Notes under the pieces: model-generated
What the model saw: the letters and a program-made list of their open reading frames with translations, nothing else
Told to the model about the DNA's origin: nothing
Databases searched by the model: none
Assembly: GCF_023544445.1 (NCBI RefSeq)
Contig: NZ_JALPVJ010000013.1
Coordinates: 124,001-188,000, forward strand
Length of the DNA: 64,000 bases
From: Actinoplanes sp. M2I2
GTDB lineage: Bacteria > Actinomycetota > Actinomycetes > Mycobacteriales > Micromonosporaceae
Direction of reading: 5' to 3'
Made by a program: the position numbers and the translations under genes
Shown here: positions 50,878-59,316 of the stretch, one piece after another
Layout of the letters: every line of letters begins with the position of its first letter
Position numbering within the stretch: position 1 is the first letter of the stretch

Positions 50878-52827
50878 ATGCCGGATCAGATGTTCCTGTT
50901 GGCGAATCTGGTCATCACGGTCGCGTACGCGTCGATCACCGTGGCAGTCGTGATCCCGGTGACCAAGGCCGGGCAGCTCCGCACCAACAAGCTGGCTGTG
51001 GCCACGTCGATGATCTTCTTCAGTTGCGCCGTGGGACATGCCCTGCACGCGGTCATGGCCTATCAGACGATCGTCGACGCGCCGGCGACACACCTGCCTG
51101 GGCACGGCGCAGGATGGTCGTGGACGTCGGCTCTGTGGGACGCCGGCACGGCCGCCGTGGGTGTCTACTACTGGAGTTTGCGCCGGGGATACGGAGTATT
51201 GCTGGGTCAGGGGGCGATCTATGTCGACCCGTGGGGACAGCGCCGGCTGGATCAGGCGGCGGCCCGCGAACGGGCTGCCCAAGATCTTGCTGAAGCGCAG
51301 CGTGCCACCCTGGCCACGGTGGTCGAGCACAGCGACGACGCCATCGTCGGGCTGACCCCGGAAGGTCTCATCACGGCCTGGAACCACGGCGCCGAGAAGC
51401 TGTTCGGCTACCCGGCCGGGGAGGTTCTCGGCCTGCCCGCCATGATGCTGGCCGACGAGGCGGGGGTCGAACAGCAGCAGGACGTCCTGGCTCGCATCCG
51501 CAACGGTGAGGGCGGCCGGTCGTACGAGGCCCGGCGGCAGCGGAAGAACGGCACTCCGGTCGACCTGGCGTTGACCGTCACGCCGATCGTGGACCAGGCC
51601 GGGGCGGTGATCGGGGTCTCGGTGATCGCGCGGGACATCACCGCGGCGAAGGAAGCCATCGCGCGCCAGCGTGCCGTCGAGGACCGCACCAACCAGGCGC
51701 AGCGGATGGAGAGCCTGGGCAAGCTGGCCGGCGGTGTAGCCCACGACTTCAACAACATCCTCGCCATCATCGGCAATTACACCGATTTCGCGATCGAGGA
51801 GACAGCTGACAAGCCGCAGGTGCAAGCTGACCTCAGACAGGCCCGCACCGCGGTGGAGCGGGCCGCCAACCTGACCCGGCAGTTGCTCACCTTCACCCGC
51901 GGCGATGCGATCCAGCCCCGCGACGTCGACCTCAACTCCTCGATCGCCGAGGTGCACGCCATGTTGCAGCGCACCATCGGCGAGGACATCAGCCTGATCG
52001 CCCTCCCCACTGCGCAGCCGCTGGTCGTGCACGCCGATCCGGGACAGATCCAGCAGGTTCTGCTCAACCTCGCGATCAATGCCCGTGACGCGATGCCGGA
52101 CGGTGGCACCCTCGTCCTGGAAGCCAACGTCACCACGCTCGACGGCGAAGAGATCAACATGCAGCCGGCGCTGCCCGCCGGCACCTACGCCCGGCTGGTG
52201 GTCAGCGACACCGGCCATGGCATGTCGGCCGACACCGCGGCTCACATCTTCGAGCCCTTCTACACCACCAAGCCGCACGGCAAGGGAACCGGGCTCGGCC
52301 TGGCCACCGTGTACGGCATCGTCACCGAGGCCGGCGGCAGCATCAATGTGTACTCCGAGCTCGACATCGGTACGACCTTCCGGGTCTACCTGCCGCTCGT
52401 GACCACCGCGGCCGTCATCGAAGCGCCCACCGGCCACCATGCGCCACCGTCCGGGGACGGCGGCACCGTCCTGGTCGTCGAGGACGAACCTGCCCTGGCC
52501 CGGGTGGTGAATCGCATCGTCGCCAAGGGCGGATACCGTGTCCTCTCGGCCGCGAACGGCGCGGAGGCTCTGGAAATGTACGAGACCTTCGGCTGCGACA
52601 TGCTGCTCACCGATGTGATCATGCCCGGGATGTCCGGTCCCCGGCTCGCCGAGCTCCTTCACGAGCACGACCCACGTCTGCCCGTGGTCTACATGTCCGG
52701 CTACAGCAACGGTCTTCTCGGCAAGACCCACGTTCTCGACGAGGACATCACCTTCATCGAGAAGCCCTTCACCGCCTACGAGCTGTTGAACACGCTCGCC
52801 TCGGCCAGGCCGCGCGCCTGGGGATAG
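50878..52827 (+). CDS. Hybrid sensor histidine kinase with PAS and receiver domains
   Basis: 649 residues from ATG 50878 (a GTG nine bases earlier is possible). Three transmembrane helices lie in the first 110 residues (MFLLANLVITVAYASITVAV first). Next comes a PAS domain at about 145-265 (DDAIVGLTPEGLITAWNHGA), then a HisKA segment with the phospho-His in KLAGGVAHDFNNILAIIGNY and HATPase_c with N box LNLAINARDAMPDGG and G boxes VSDTGHGMS and GKGTGLGLATVYG. A C-terminal receiver with Asp in MLLTDVIMPGMSG is also present. No separate response regulator is adjacent, so output is through another protein. Confidence 0.9.
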   Translation: MPDQMFLLANLVITVAYASITVAVVIPVTKAGQLRTNKLAVATSMIFFSCAVGHALHAVMAYQTIVDAPATHLPGHGAGWSWTSALWDAGTAAVGVYYWSLRRGYGVLLGQGAIYVDPWGQRRLDQAAARERAAQDLAEAQRATLATVVEHSDDAIVGLTPEGLITAWNHGAEKLFGYPAGEVLGLPAMMLADEAGVEQQQDVLARIRNGEGGRSYEARRQRKNGTPVDLALTVTPIVDQAGAVIGVSVIARDITAAKEAIARQRAVEDRTNQAQRMESLGKLAGGVAHDFNNILAIIGNYTDFAIEETADKPQVQADLRQARTAVERAANLTRQLLTFTRGDAIQPRDVDLNSSIAEVHAMLQRTIGEDISLIALPTAQPLVVHADPGQIQQVLLNLAINARDAMPDGGTLVLEANVTTLDGEEINMQPALPAGTYARLVVSDTGHGMSADTAAHIFEPFYTTKPHGKGTGLGLATVYGIVTEAGGSINVYSELDIGTTFRVYLPLVTTAAVIEAPTGHHAPPSGDGGTVLVVEDEPALARVVNRIVAKGGYRVLSAANGAEALEMYETFGCDMLLTDVIMPGMSGPRLAELLHEHDPRLPVVYMSGYSNGLLGKTHVLDEDITFIEKPFTAYELLNTLASARPRAWG

Positions 52828-52852
52828 CTCGGCCGATGCGTACGTCGTCGCA

Positions 52853-52881
52853 CGGTGGACGGTCCAAAGGACCATCCACCG
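52853..52881. terminator. Strong hairpin terminator
   Basis: CGGTGGACGGTCC and GGACCATCCACCG pair at 12 of 13 positions around AAA. It lies 26 bases after the hybrid kinase stop and 11 before the end of the convergent CBM2 remnant, so it may serve both directions. Confidence 0.75.
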
Positions 52882-52891
52882 CGCCGTGCCT

Positions 52892-53215
52892 TCAGCCGAC
52901 GGTGCACACCACGCCGTTGAGCGTGAACGCGGTGGGGACGGCCGTGTTGCCGGTGTGGGTGGCCTGGAAGCCGACGCCGACCGACGCATTCGGGGCGATG
53001 GTGGCGTTGTAGGCGACGTTTCTGGCTGACACCCGCCGGACGTGGGGGAGTAGGTGGCGTTCCAGCCGGAGGTGACCGACTGCCCACGGGGCAGGGTGAA
53101 GGCCAGCGACCAGCCGTTGACCGCGCTCGTACCGGTGTTGGTGATGACGAGGTCCTCGGTCAGGCCGGTGTTCCAGGCGTTGACCGTGGCCTCGACCCGG
53201 CAGGGGTGACGGTCA
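52892..53215 (-). pseudogene. Orphan CBM2 (cellulose-binding) domain remnant
   Basis: Minus-strand translation gives CRVEATVNAWNTGLTEDLVI, GTSAVNGWSLAFTLPRGQSV and TSGWNATYSP. After a frameshift near 53030 it continues as ARNVAYNATIAPNASVGVGF, QATHTGNTAVPTAF and TLNGVVCTVG with TGA at 52892. This is a complete bacterial CBM2 domain apart from the shift. The catalytic domain it once belonged to is missing; the sequence upstream (DNLTVTP) is unassigned. The preceding beta-helix gene already has its own CBM13 and stop, so this is a leftover of another enzyme. Confidence 0.75.
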
Positions 53216-53262
53216 GGTTGTCGAACGGCCACGGGAGAGCCGGGACACCTTCACGCTGCCGG

Positions 53263-55659
53263 TCATGACCGGAGTCCGCTGCGGGAGGTCCACTGCTGGT
53301 TGGCGCCGCCGTTGCAGGCCCACAGGTTGAGCTTGGTGCCGGCCGCGGTCGCGTTGCCGGGGGCGTCGAGGCACAGCCCGGACTGGACACCGGAGATGGT
53401 GCCGTTGGCGTTGACGTTCCACTGCTGGTTGGTCTGTCCGCCGCAGTCCCAGACGATGACCGCGGTGCCGTTGGCGGTGCCCTGGCCGGACGCGTCGAGG
53501 CACTTGTTGCCGTACACCCTCAGCTGTTTGCCCGAGGTGTACGTCCAGCGCTGGCCGGTCGCTGTCCCGCAGTCGGCGAGTTGTGCCTGGACGCCGTTGG
53601 TGGCGGCGGTGGCCTCGACACAGCGGCTGGACTGGGTGCCGACCAGCTGCGCCGTCTGCTCGGCTCCCCCGGACCGGGGTCCGGCGGCCGACATCACGGC
53701 CTGCGCGCCCGAGGGCCAGTTGCCGTTCGACACCGTCACGTTGCCGGACACGACGTTGCCCCGGTCGCCGTTGGTGACGTTCGTGCTGTTGTTGGTCGAC
53801 CAGTTGTTCGTCACGGTGAAGTTGCCCATGTTCTCGGCGAACCAGTAGTTGGCGGTGGCCCACGTGCCGGTGGAGGAGAAGACGTTGGCGCGGGCGGTGT
53901 AGTAACGCGAGCCCTCGTCGAAGTAGATCCCGAAATAGCCGTTGGTCCGCAGGCAGTAGTTGTCGCTGATCAGTGCGCCCGGGTTGGCCGACAGCGTGTA
54001 GATGCATCCGCCGTCGTTCATCTGCTGCATCACGTCGTGCACGTAGTTGCCGACGAGCTGGTTGCCGGACGCGGTGGTCGCCGTGCTGTAGCGCGGCTGA
54101 TAGTTGTACAGCCCCCGGTCGGCGTAGTGGTTGCTGCCGCCGGCGTCGTTCGAGCCCCAGCCGTACCCGATGGACATGCCGGTGTACGGCAGGTTGTAGG
54201 CCTCGTTGTGCGAGATGACGGCGTTGGTGACGTAGGTGGCGAGCACCGACACGATGCCGCGGTGGTCCGTCCCGAGATCGTGCAGGCGGTTGTTGCTGAT
54301 CGTGATGTTCCGGTTCACCATGCGGGCGTCGCTCGGATGGTGCGCGTCGGCGCGGACACCGCCGACCACGATGCCGCCCGCGACGTTCCGGGCGATCTCC
54401 GAGCGGGTGACCGTGATGGCGCTCGCGCCCAGCCCGACCCCGCTGCCGTGCGCGCTGACGTCGTTGCCGATGCCGATCGCGGTCTGCCCGAGGTTCACGA
54501 ACTGCGAGTCGGTGAAGGTGACGTTGTTGGCCGCCGAGACCTGCACGGCGGCGGGGGACTGGAGCCAGTTCGGCCGGGTGGCCTCGAACTGGGGGCAGCC
54601 GTTGTGGCAGGAGCTGAAGCTCGGCCAGCTCCAGTTGCCGGAGATGTAGGCGCCGGTCTGCTGATCGGCGTAGCCCTGGCTGCCGCTGGGAGCGAGCCAG
54701 CTGGTGCCGGTGAAGGTGATCCCGCTGAACGTGAGGTGGTGCGCGGGCGCGTCGTAGGTGCCGCCGACCTGGACCAGCGACTGCAGCGCCGGCAGTTCCA
54801 CGCTGACGGTGGCCATGTTCTGCCCGGCGAGCGGGATGTACGACAGCGCACCGGTTCCGGGATCGAGGTACCACTCGCCCGGACTGTCCAGGAACTCGTA
54901 CGCGTTGCTCAGATACAGCGGCCCGGCCCGGTGTGGCTGGGTGAACGTGTCGTACCCGAAATTGTTGTTGCTCCACCCGGGCTGCTGCATCGTGATCTGG
55001 TTGCCACTGATGCGCTGCACCGAGACGTACCGGTCGGTGAAGGAATTGATGCTCTCCATCTGGATGCGGCTCTGGCCGGCCAGATTGTTCAGGTAGCCCA
55101 GGGCGCCGTTGGTGAACCTCAGACCGGTGCTGTCCGCGGTGAAGTCGGCCCGGTTGACCTGGGTGCGGGCTCTGGTCGCGACGGCGCCGTCGACGTAGAG
55201 CTGCCGGCTGTCGAGGCCGGCGCCCACAGAGGCTCGCCAGATGTTGCGGCCGGCGTCGACCTGCGACCACCCGGTGACCGGCCGGGCGCCGCTGATCACC
55301 GGACGCGCCGAGGGGGCTGCCTGCCACACCACGCGGTAGCCGTTGGAGCCGGAGTCGGCGGCGGTCATCCGCAGCGGCGACGACTGGCGGTAGACACCGT
55401 CGGCCAGTTGGACGACGACGTCGCCGGACATCGAGCCGTTCAGGGAACGCACTGCGGTCTGGGCGGCGGTCAGCGAACAGGGTTGGGCGGCGGTGCAGCT
55501 CGTGCCGGTTCCGCCCGGGGCGGCGTAGAGCACGGCTGCGGCGGCGTGAGCGGGGCCGGCGACAGCAACGGCGGCGGCCGTGGCGAGGGTGGTCAGAGCC
55601 GCCGACACGGTCGCGATGAGTCTGGGTCCGGGCGCTGAGGGGGATGACGGTACGGACAC
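53263..55659 (-). CDS. Secreted right-handed beta-helix glycosidase-like protein (GH141-like) with CBM13
   Basis: 798 residues from GTG 55659 with AAAAGGAG upstream. Signal peptide to about residue 39 (ending GPAHAAAA). Residues 40-670 form the beta-helix architecture: an N-terminal PbH segment (AAQTAVRSLNGSMSGDVVVQ), an inserted beta domain (SRQLYVDGAVATRARTQV), and many short repeats such as NRNITISNNRLHDLG. The opening and the LYVDG..ATRAR motif resemble GH141-type proteins, a family with alpha-L-fucosidase and xylanase members, but catalytic residues cannot be assigned from this alone. A CBM13 of about 125 residues closes the protein. It lies beside a sugar importer and catabolic genes. 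Confidence 0.72.
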   Translation of the reverse strand: MSVPSSPSAPGPRLIATVSAALTTLATAAAVAVAGPAHAAAAVLYAAPGGTGTSCTAAQPCSLTAAQTAVRSLNGSMSGDVVVQLADGVYRQSSPLRMTAADSGSNGYRVVWQAAPSARPVISGARPVTGWSQVDAGRNIWRASVGAGLDSRQLYVDGAVATRARTQVNRADFTADSTGLRFTNGALGYLNNLAGQSRIQMESINSFTDRYVSVQRISGNQITMQQPGWSNNNFGYDTFTQPHRAGPLYLSNAYEFLDSPGEWYLDPGTGALSYIPLAGQNMATVSVELPALQSLVQVGGTYDAPAHHLTFSGITFTGTSWLAPSGSQGYADQQTGAYISGNWSWPSFSSCHNGCPQFEATRPNWLQSPAAVQVSAANNVTFTDSQFVNLGQTAIGIGNDVSAHGSGVGLGASAITVTRSEIARNVAGGIVVGGVRADAHHPSDARMVNRNITISNNRLHDLGTDHRGIVSVLATYVTNAVISHNEAYNLPYTGMSIGYGWGSNDAGGSNHYADRGLYNYQPRYSTATTASGNQLVGNYVHDVMQQMNDGGCIYTLSANPGALISDNYCLRTNGYFGIYFDEGSRYYTARANVFSSTGTWATANYWFAENMGNFTVTNNWSTNNSTNVTNGDRGNVVSGNVTVSNGNWPSGAQAVMSAAGPRSGGAEQTAQLVGTQSSRCVEATAATNGVQAQLADCGTATGQRWTYTSGKQLRVYGNKCLDASGQGTANGTAVIVWDCGGQTNQQWNVNANGTISGVQSGLCLDAPGNATAAGTKLNLWACNGGANQQWTSRSGLRS

Positions 55660-55705
55660 CGGGGCTCCTTTTCCAACGCACTCGCGGTGGTTTCGTTGCC
55701 GTGAA

Positions 55706-55717
55706 GTTAGCGTTAAC
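55706..55717. promoter_or_regulatory. GTTAAC-type operator, copy 2
   Basis: GTTAGCGTTAAC, 47 bases upstream of the beta-helix gene start. Same motif class as 42591-42602 and 55897-55908. Confidence 0.55.
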
Positions 55718-55896
55718 TATTGGCAGCGTCAATGACGTTCATCGATGTCAGTGGAAGGCCGGGGCTGGATCGCCGGGCGCGATCTGCGGGGCTTCCGAGC
55801 CACCTGACGCGTAACAGTTTCCGGTGAACCGGCGACGTGCCACTTTGCTGGTGGTGCAAAGTCCGGCCGTTCGGACAGGCCTCGGGCGATGCAGTT

Positions 55897-55908
55897 GTGA
55901 AGGTTAAC
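55897..55908. promoter_or_regulatory. GTTAAC-type operator, copy 3
   Basis: GTGAAGGTTAAC, 158 bases upstream of the ABC importer operon. It is one base different from copy 1 in front of the GH27/GH43 operon. Confidence 0.55.
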
Positions 55909-55993
55909 ATCAACGAGCCCAGGCAGCCGCGAACCCGGGAGGTCCGAGGTGTCGAGCCGGAGTGCCTCGGTGTATCACGGCTGTTGCAAACAT

Positions 55994-56003
55994 CATACGT
56001 ATG
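55994..56003. promoter_or_regulatory. CATACGTATG palindrome, possible GntR operator
   Basis: A perfect 10-base palindrome in an AT-rich patch (TTATAT follows) 62 bases before the importer start. The A-C-x-x-G-T core spacing suits FadR-type GntR proteins such as the one encoded at 62317-63069. Confidence 0.5.
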
Positions 56004-56065
56004 CCCTTATATTTCGTCGCGATGAACAGCGCGTCAATGGGGTCGGACTGACAAAGGACACCGAT

Positions 56066-57442
56066 ATGGTTGGAAACACGCGATCCGGACGCACCCGCCG
56101 AGGACCCACGTCGATCGGGGGGGCCGCTGCCCTGGCCATCGCTCTCGCCCTGACCGGTTGCGGCAGCGGCGGTGGTGACGACGATGCCTCAGCCGGCACC
56201 TACGGCTTCGAGCAGGCCACCCAGGACGACAAGGCCGAGATCACGGTCTGGGTGGACGCCGACCGCACCGGCGCGGCCGACGCGTTCAAGAAGGCCAACC
56301 CCGGCGTTCCGATCAAGGTGGTCACCTACGACGGCTCGGCCAACGGATCCAACTCGTTCCGCACCAAGATGCAGCTGTTCGACCGGGCCGGCAACGGCTG
56401 GCCCGACGTCGTCTTCTCCACCCAGAACAACGACGCGGCCTGGGCGAGCCAGAAGAGCAACGGCAAGCAGGCGTTCGCGGCCGTCCTCGGCGACGGGCTC
56501 GTTCCCCAGGCCACGCTGGACGGTTTCACCCCCGGCTCGCTGAACCCGTGCACCGTCGACGGCAAGGTCTACTGCCTGCGCAACGACCTCGCCCAGGCGG
56601 TGCTCTGGTACAACAAGAGCCTGCTCGCCAAGTTCGGCTACACCGTGCCCACCACCTGGCAGGACTACCAGGCGCTGGGGGAGAAGGTGGCTCGCGAGCA
56701 CCCCGGGCACATCGTGGGCACGGTCGGGGACGCCTGGACCCCGGAGGTCTTCTTCTGGGCCAGCAAGTGCCAGGCCAACTCCATCACCGGCCCGAAGTCG
56801 GTCACCGTCAACACCGGCACCCCGGAGTGCCGACGGGCGGCGTCCATGCTGGACACACTGATCAAGAACGGCACGACCCCCGCCGTCAGCGTCTTCACGC
56901 CCGAGTTCGTGAAGAAGTACTCGGGCAAGGTGCTCGCCATGCCCGGGCCGGCCTGGTATGCGGGCGCCATCTTCAACAACCCCCAGTCGTTGAACGTCCC
57001 CAAGGGCGAGCTGGGCGTGGCCGCGCCGCCCGCGTGGCAGGGCGAGCCGGCCGTGACCGGCAACGTCGGAGGCGGCACCTGGTTCATCAGCAGCCACTCC
57101 AAGAACCTCAAGGCGGCCGCGGCGTTCGCGCAATTCGTCACGACGGCCGACGACTACCAGGTCGACCTGGCGCCGGGCTATCCCGCGTACGCGCCTGCGG
57201 CTACCAAATGGATCAAGAAGCAGGAATCGAGCGGGTACTACGCCACCGATCTGCAGCCGATCGTCAAGGCCGGCACAGAGATCTGGGACGGCTGGGGCTC
57301 CGGCATCTTCAGCCAGGAAGCCATCTGGGCCAAGACGATGACCCCGGGCATCGCCGGCGGCAAGAACCTGGTCGATCTGCTCCCGCAATGGCAGACCGCG
57401 ATCAAGAACCAGGCTCAGGTCGACGGCTACACGGTCAAGTGA
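56066..57442 (+). CDS. ABC sugar transporter substrate-binding lipoprotein
   Basis: 458 residues from ATG 56066 with AAAGGA upstream. A lipoprotein signal ends in the lipobox ALTGC near residue 32. The rest is the two-lobed family 1 solute-binding fold: AEITVWVDADRTGAADAFKK, GNGWPDVVFSTQNNDAAWAS, WYNKSLLAKFGYTVPTTWQD and KAAAAFAQFVTTADDYQ are characteristic. It delivers a mono- or oligosaccharide to the two permeases that follow, the first overlapping by GTGA. The ATPase is not in this operon; a shared MsiK-type ATPase elsewhere is expected. Confidence 0.92.
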   Translation: MVGNTRSGRTRRGPTSIGGAAALAIALALTGCGSGGGDDDASAGTYGFEQATQDDKAEITVWVDADRTGAADAFKKANPGVPIKVVTYDGSANGSNSFRTKMQLFDRAGNGWPDVVFSTQNNDAAWASQKSNGKQAFAAVLGDGLVPQATLDGFTPGSLNPCTVDGKVYCLRNDLAQAVLWYNKSLLAKFGYTVPTTWQDYQALGEKVAREHPGHIVGTVGDAWTPEVFFWASKCQANSITGPKSVTVNTGTPECRRAASMLDTLIKNGTTPAVSVFTPEFVKKYSGKVLAMPGPAWYAGAIFNNPQSLNVPKGELGVAAPPAWQGEPAVTGNVGGGTWFISSHSKNLKAAAAFAQFVTTADDYQVDLAPGYPAYAPAATKWIKKQESSGYYATDLQPIVKAGTEIWDGWGSGIFSQEAIWAKTMTPGIAGGKNLVDLLPQWQTAIKNQAQVDGYTVK

Positions 57443-58371
57443 CTGCGGTAGAGCAGACCGCCCGGCCGGCGGCCGTCCCGCGCCCCCGGCCGAGCGGTGC
57501 GCGTCCCGGCGGCGGGCGAAGCGCGATGAGCTACGGCTTCGTCGCCCTCTATGCCGCCCTGACTGTCGCCTTCGGGATCCTGCCCACGCTGTACGCGGTC
57601 TACCTCGCCTTCACCACCGGCGAGGGCGGCTTCGCCGGGCTGGACAACTTCACCAAGGTCATCGGCGACTTCCGGTTCCTGCCGGCCGTCGGGCACGTCG
57701 CGTTCTACCTGGTGATCTGGCTGGTCTCGCTGGTTGTCCTGGTCACGCTGCTGGCGCTGGTCGTGCACACGATCCGGTGGCGCTGGCTCAGCAGCACCCT
57801 GCGGCTGGTCTTCTATCTGCCCGGCGCGCTGGCCGGGGCGTCGAGCGTCCTGCTCTGGCTGTTCGTGCTCGACCCGACGGCGAGCCCGGTCGGCGGCCTG
57901 CTCCGGTTCCTCGGCCTGGACAGCTTCGTCCAGGTGATCGTGCCCGGGAACCTTCCGCCGATCTTCGCCATCATCGCGTTCTGGACCGGCGCGGGCGGCT
58001 GGATCGTCATCATGTACGGAGCGCTGAACAACATCAGCCTGGAGGTGATCGAGGCCGCCCGGATCGACGGCGCCGGCCCGGCACAGATCGCCTGGCGCAT
58101 CCAGTTGCCGCTGCTGCGCAAGTGGATCTCGTACATGGGCATCATGTCCCTGGCCGCCGGAACTCAGCTGTTCGTCGAGCCGCAGTTGCTGTCCCAGGCC
58201 AGCAACGCGGTCGTGCCCAACGACTACTCGCTCAACCAGCTGGCCTACCAGTACGCGTTCCAGCAGAACGACTTCAACGGAGCGGCGGCCATCTCCCTGC
58301 TGCTGCTCGTCATCGCCCTCGTGCTGTCGGCATTCTTCGTGATGCGCGGTGGCCTGTTCGAGACGGACTGA
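57439..58371 (+). CDS. ABC sugar transporter permease (MalF type)
   Basis: 310 residues from the GTG overlapping the lipoprotein stop; an internal ATG (MSYGFVALYAALTVAFGILP) also fits. Six transmembrane helices and the ATPase-contact EAA motif EVIEAARIDGAGPAQIAWRI near residue 200. CUT1 subfamily. It forms the membrane channel with the next permease, which starts five bases downstream. Confidence 0.92.
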   Translation: MTAVEQTARPAAVPRPRPSGARPGGGRSAMSYGFVALYAALTVAFGILPTLYAVYLAFTTGEGGFAGLDNFTKVIGDFRFLPAVGHVAFYLVIWLVSLVVLVTLLALVVHTIRWRWLSSTLRLVFYLPGALAGASSVLLWLFVLDPTASPVGGLLRFLGLDSFVQVIVPGNLPPIFAIIAFWTGAGGWIVIMYGALNNISLEVIEAARIDGAGPAQIAWRIQLPLLRKWISYMGIMSLAAGTQLFVEPQLLSQASNAVVPNDYSLNQLAYQYAFQQNDFNGAAAISLLLLVIALVLSAFFVMRGGLFETD

Positions 58372-58376
58372 GCCTC

Positions 58377-59288
58377 ATGACGACACGGCAGGTCCCTCGC
58401 CCGGGCACCCGGCGGGCAAGCGTCAGCGGGTGGAGCGGTCGCACCATCATGGCGGTGGTCGTCCTGGTCTTCGTGCTGTTCTTCGCGATCCCGATCGTCT
58501 GGCTGCTGCTGGCCTCGACGAAATCGGCGCGCGGTCTCCTCGTCGACAATCCGTTCGCGCCGGGCAGCCTGGGCGGGCTGACCGCCAACTCGGAGGCGTT
58601 GTTCGGCTTCGGCGAGGGGGAAGTCACCACCTGGGTCGGCAACTCGGCGCTGTACGCGGTGGGCGCCCTCGTCATCACCCTGATCGCCAGCATCCCGGCG
58701 GGCTACGCCATGGCCCTGACCCGGTTCCGGTTCCGGCGCCTGCTGCTGATCCTCACCCTGGTGGTCATGCTCATCCCGAACACCGCCCTGGTGCTGCCGA
58801 TCTTTCTCGAGCTGAACACGGTCGGGCTGATCGGCAGCCCGCTGTCGGTGATCCTGCCGATGTCGTTCTTCCCGTTCGGGGTCTACCTCACCTACATCTA
58901 CTTCTCGACCAGCATTCCTCGCGACCTGCTCGCGGCGGCCCGGGTGGACGGGTGCCGGGAGTTCCAGGTGTTCACCAGGATCGCGCTGCCGCTGGCCGCG
59001 CCGATCGTGGCCCTGGTCGCCTTCTTCAGCTTCGTCCAGAGCTGGAACAACTTCTTCCTGCCGTTCGTCATGCTGCCGTCCAGCGACGGCTATCCGATCC
59101 AGGTCGGACTGACCTCCCTGCTGGCCTCGACCCCGGCGTTCAACCCGAGTTCCGCCGGCACGCAGTCCATCCAGCTCCCGACGCTCGCGCTGGCGACCGT
59201 CATCTCGGTGCTGCCGGTGTTGATCGTCTTCCTCTTCTCCCAACGGTTCCTGGTCGCCGGCATGACGGCGGGCGGAACCAAGGAGTGA
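58377..59288 (+). CDS. ABC sugar transporter permease (MalG type)
   Basis: 303 residues from ATG 58377. Six transmembrane helices (TIMAVVVLVFVLFFAIPIVW first) and the EAA motif LLAAARVDGCREFQVFTRIA near residue 185, then LPLAAPIVALVAFF. Second permease of the CUT1 importer. The dehydratase gene starts 28 bases after its stop, so transport and catabolic genes are probably one transcript. Confidence 0.92.
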   Translation: MTTRQVPRPGTRRASVSGWSGRTIMAVVVLVFVLFFAIPIVWLLLASTKSARGLLVDNPFAPGSLGGLTANSEALFGFGEGEVTTWVGNSALYAVGALVITLIASIPAGYAMALTRFRFRRLLLILTLVVMLIPNTALVLPIFLELNTVGLIGSPLSVILPMSFFPFGVYLTYIYFSTSIPRDLLAAARVDGCREFQVFTRIALPLAAPIVALVAFFSFVQSWNNFFLPFVMLPSSDGYPIQVGLTSLLASTPAFNPSSAGTQSIQLPTLALATVISVLPVLIVFLFSQRFLVAGMTAGGTKE

Positions 59289-59316
59289 GCCGGGAACGCG
59301 TACAGAAGGAGAACGG

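Noticed and set aside
50533..53232. An 899-codon open frame on the minus strand
   Set aside because: It is antisense to the hybrid histidine kinase, whose domains are unmistakable, and shows no recognisable domain apart from the CBM2 piece at its start.
53581..55638. A 685-codon plus-strand open frame
   Set aside because: It is antisense to the beta-helix gene, with no domain and no ribosome site.
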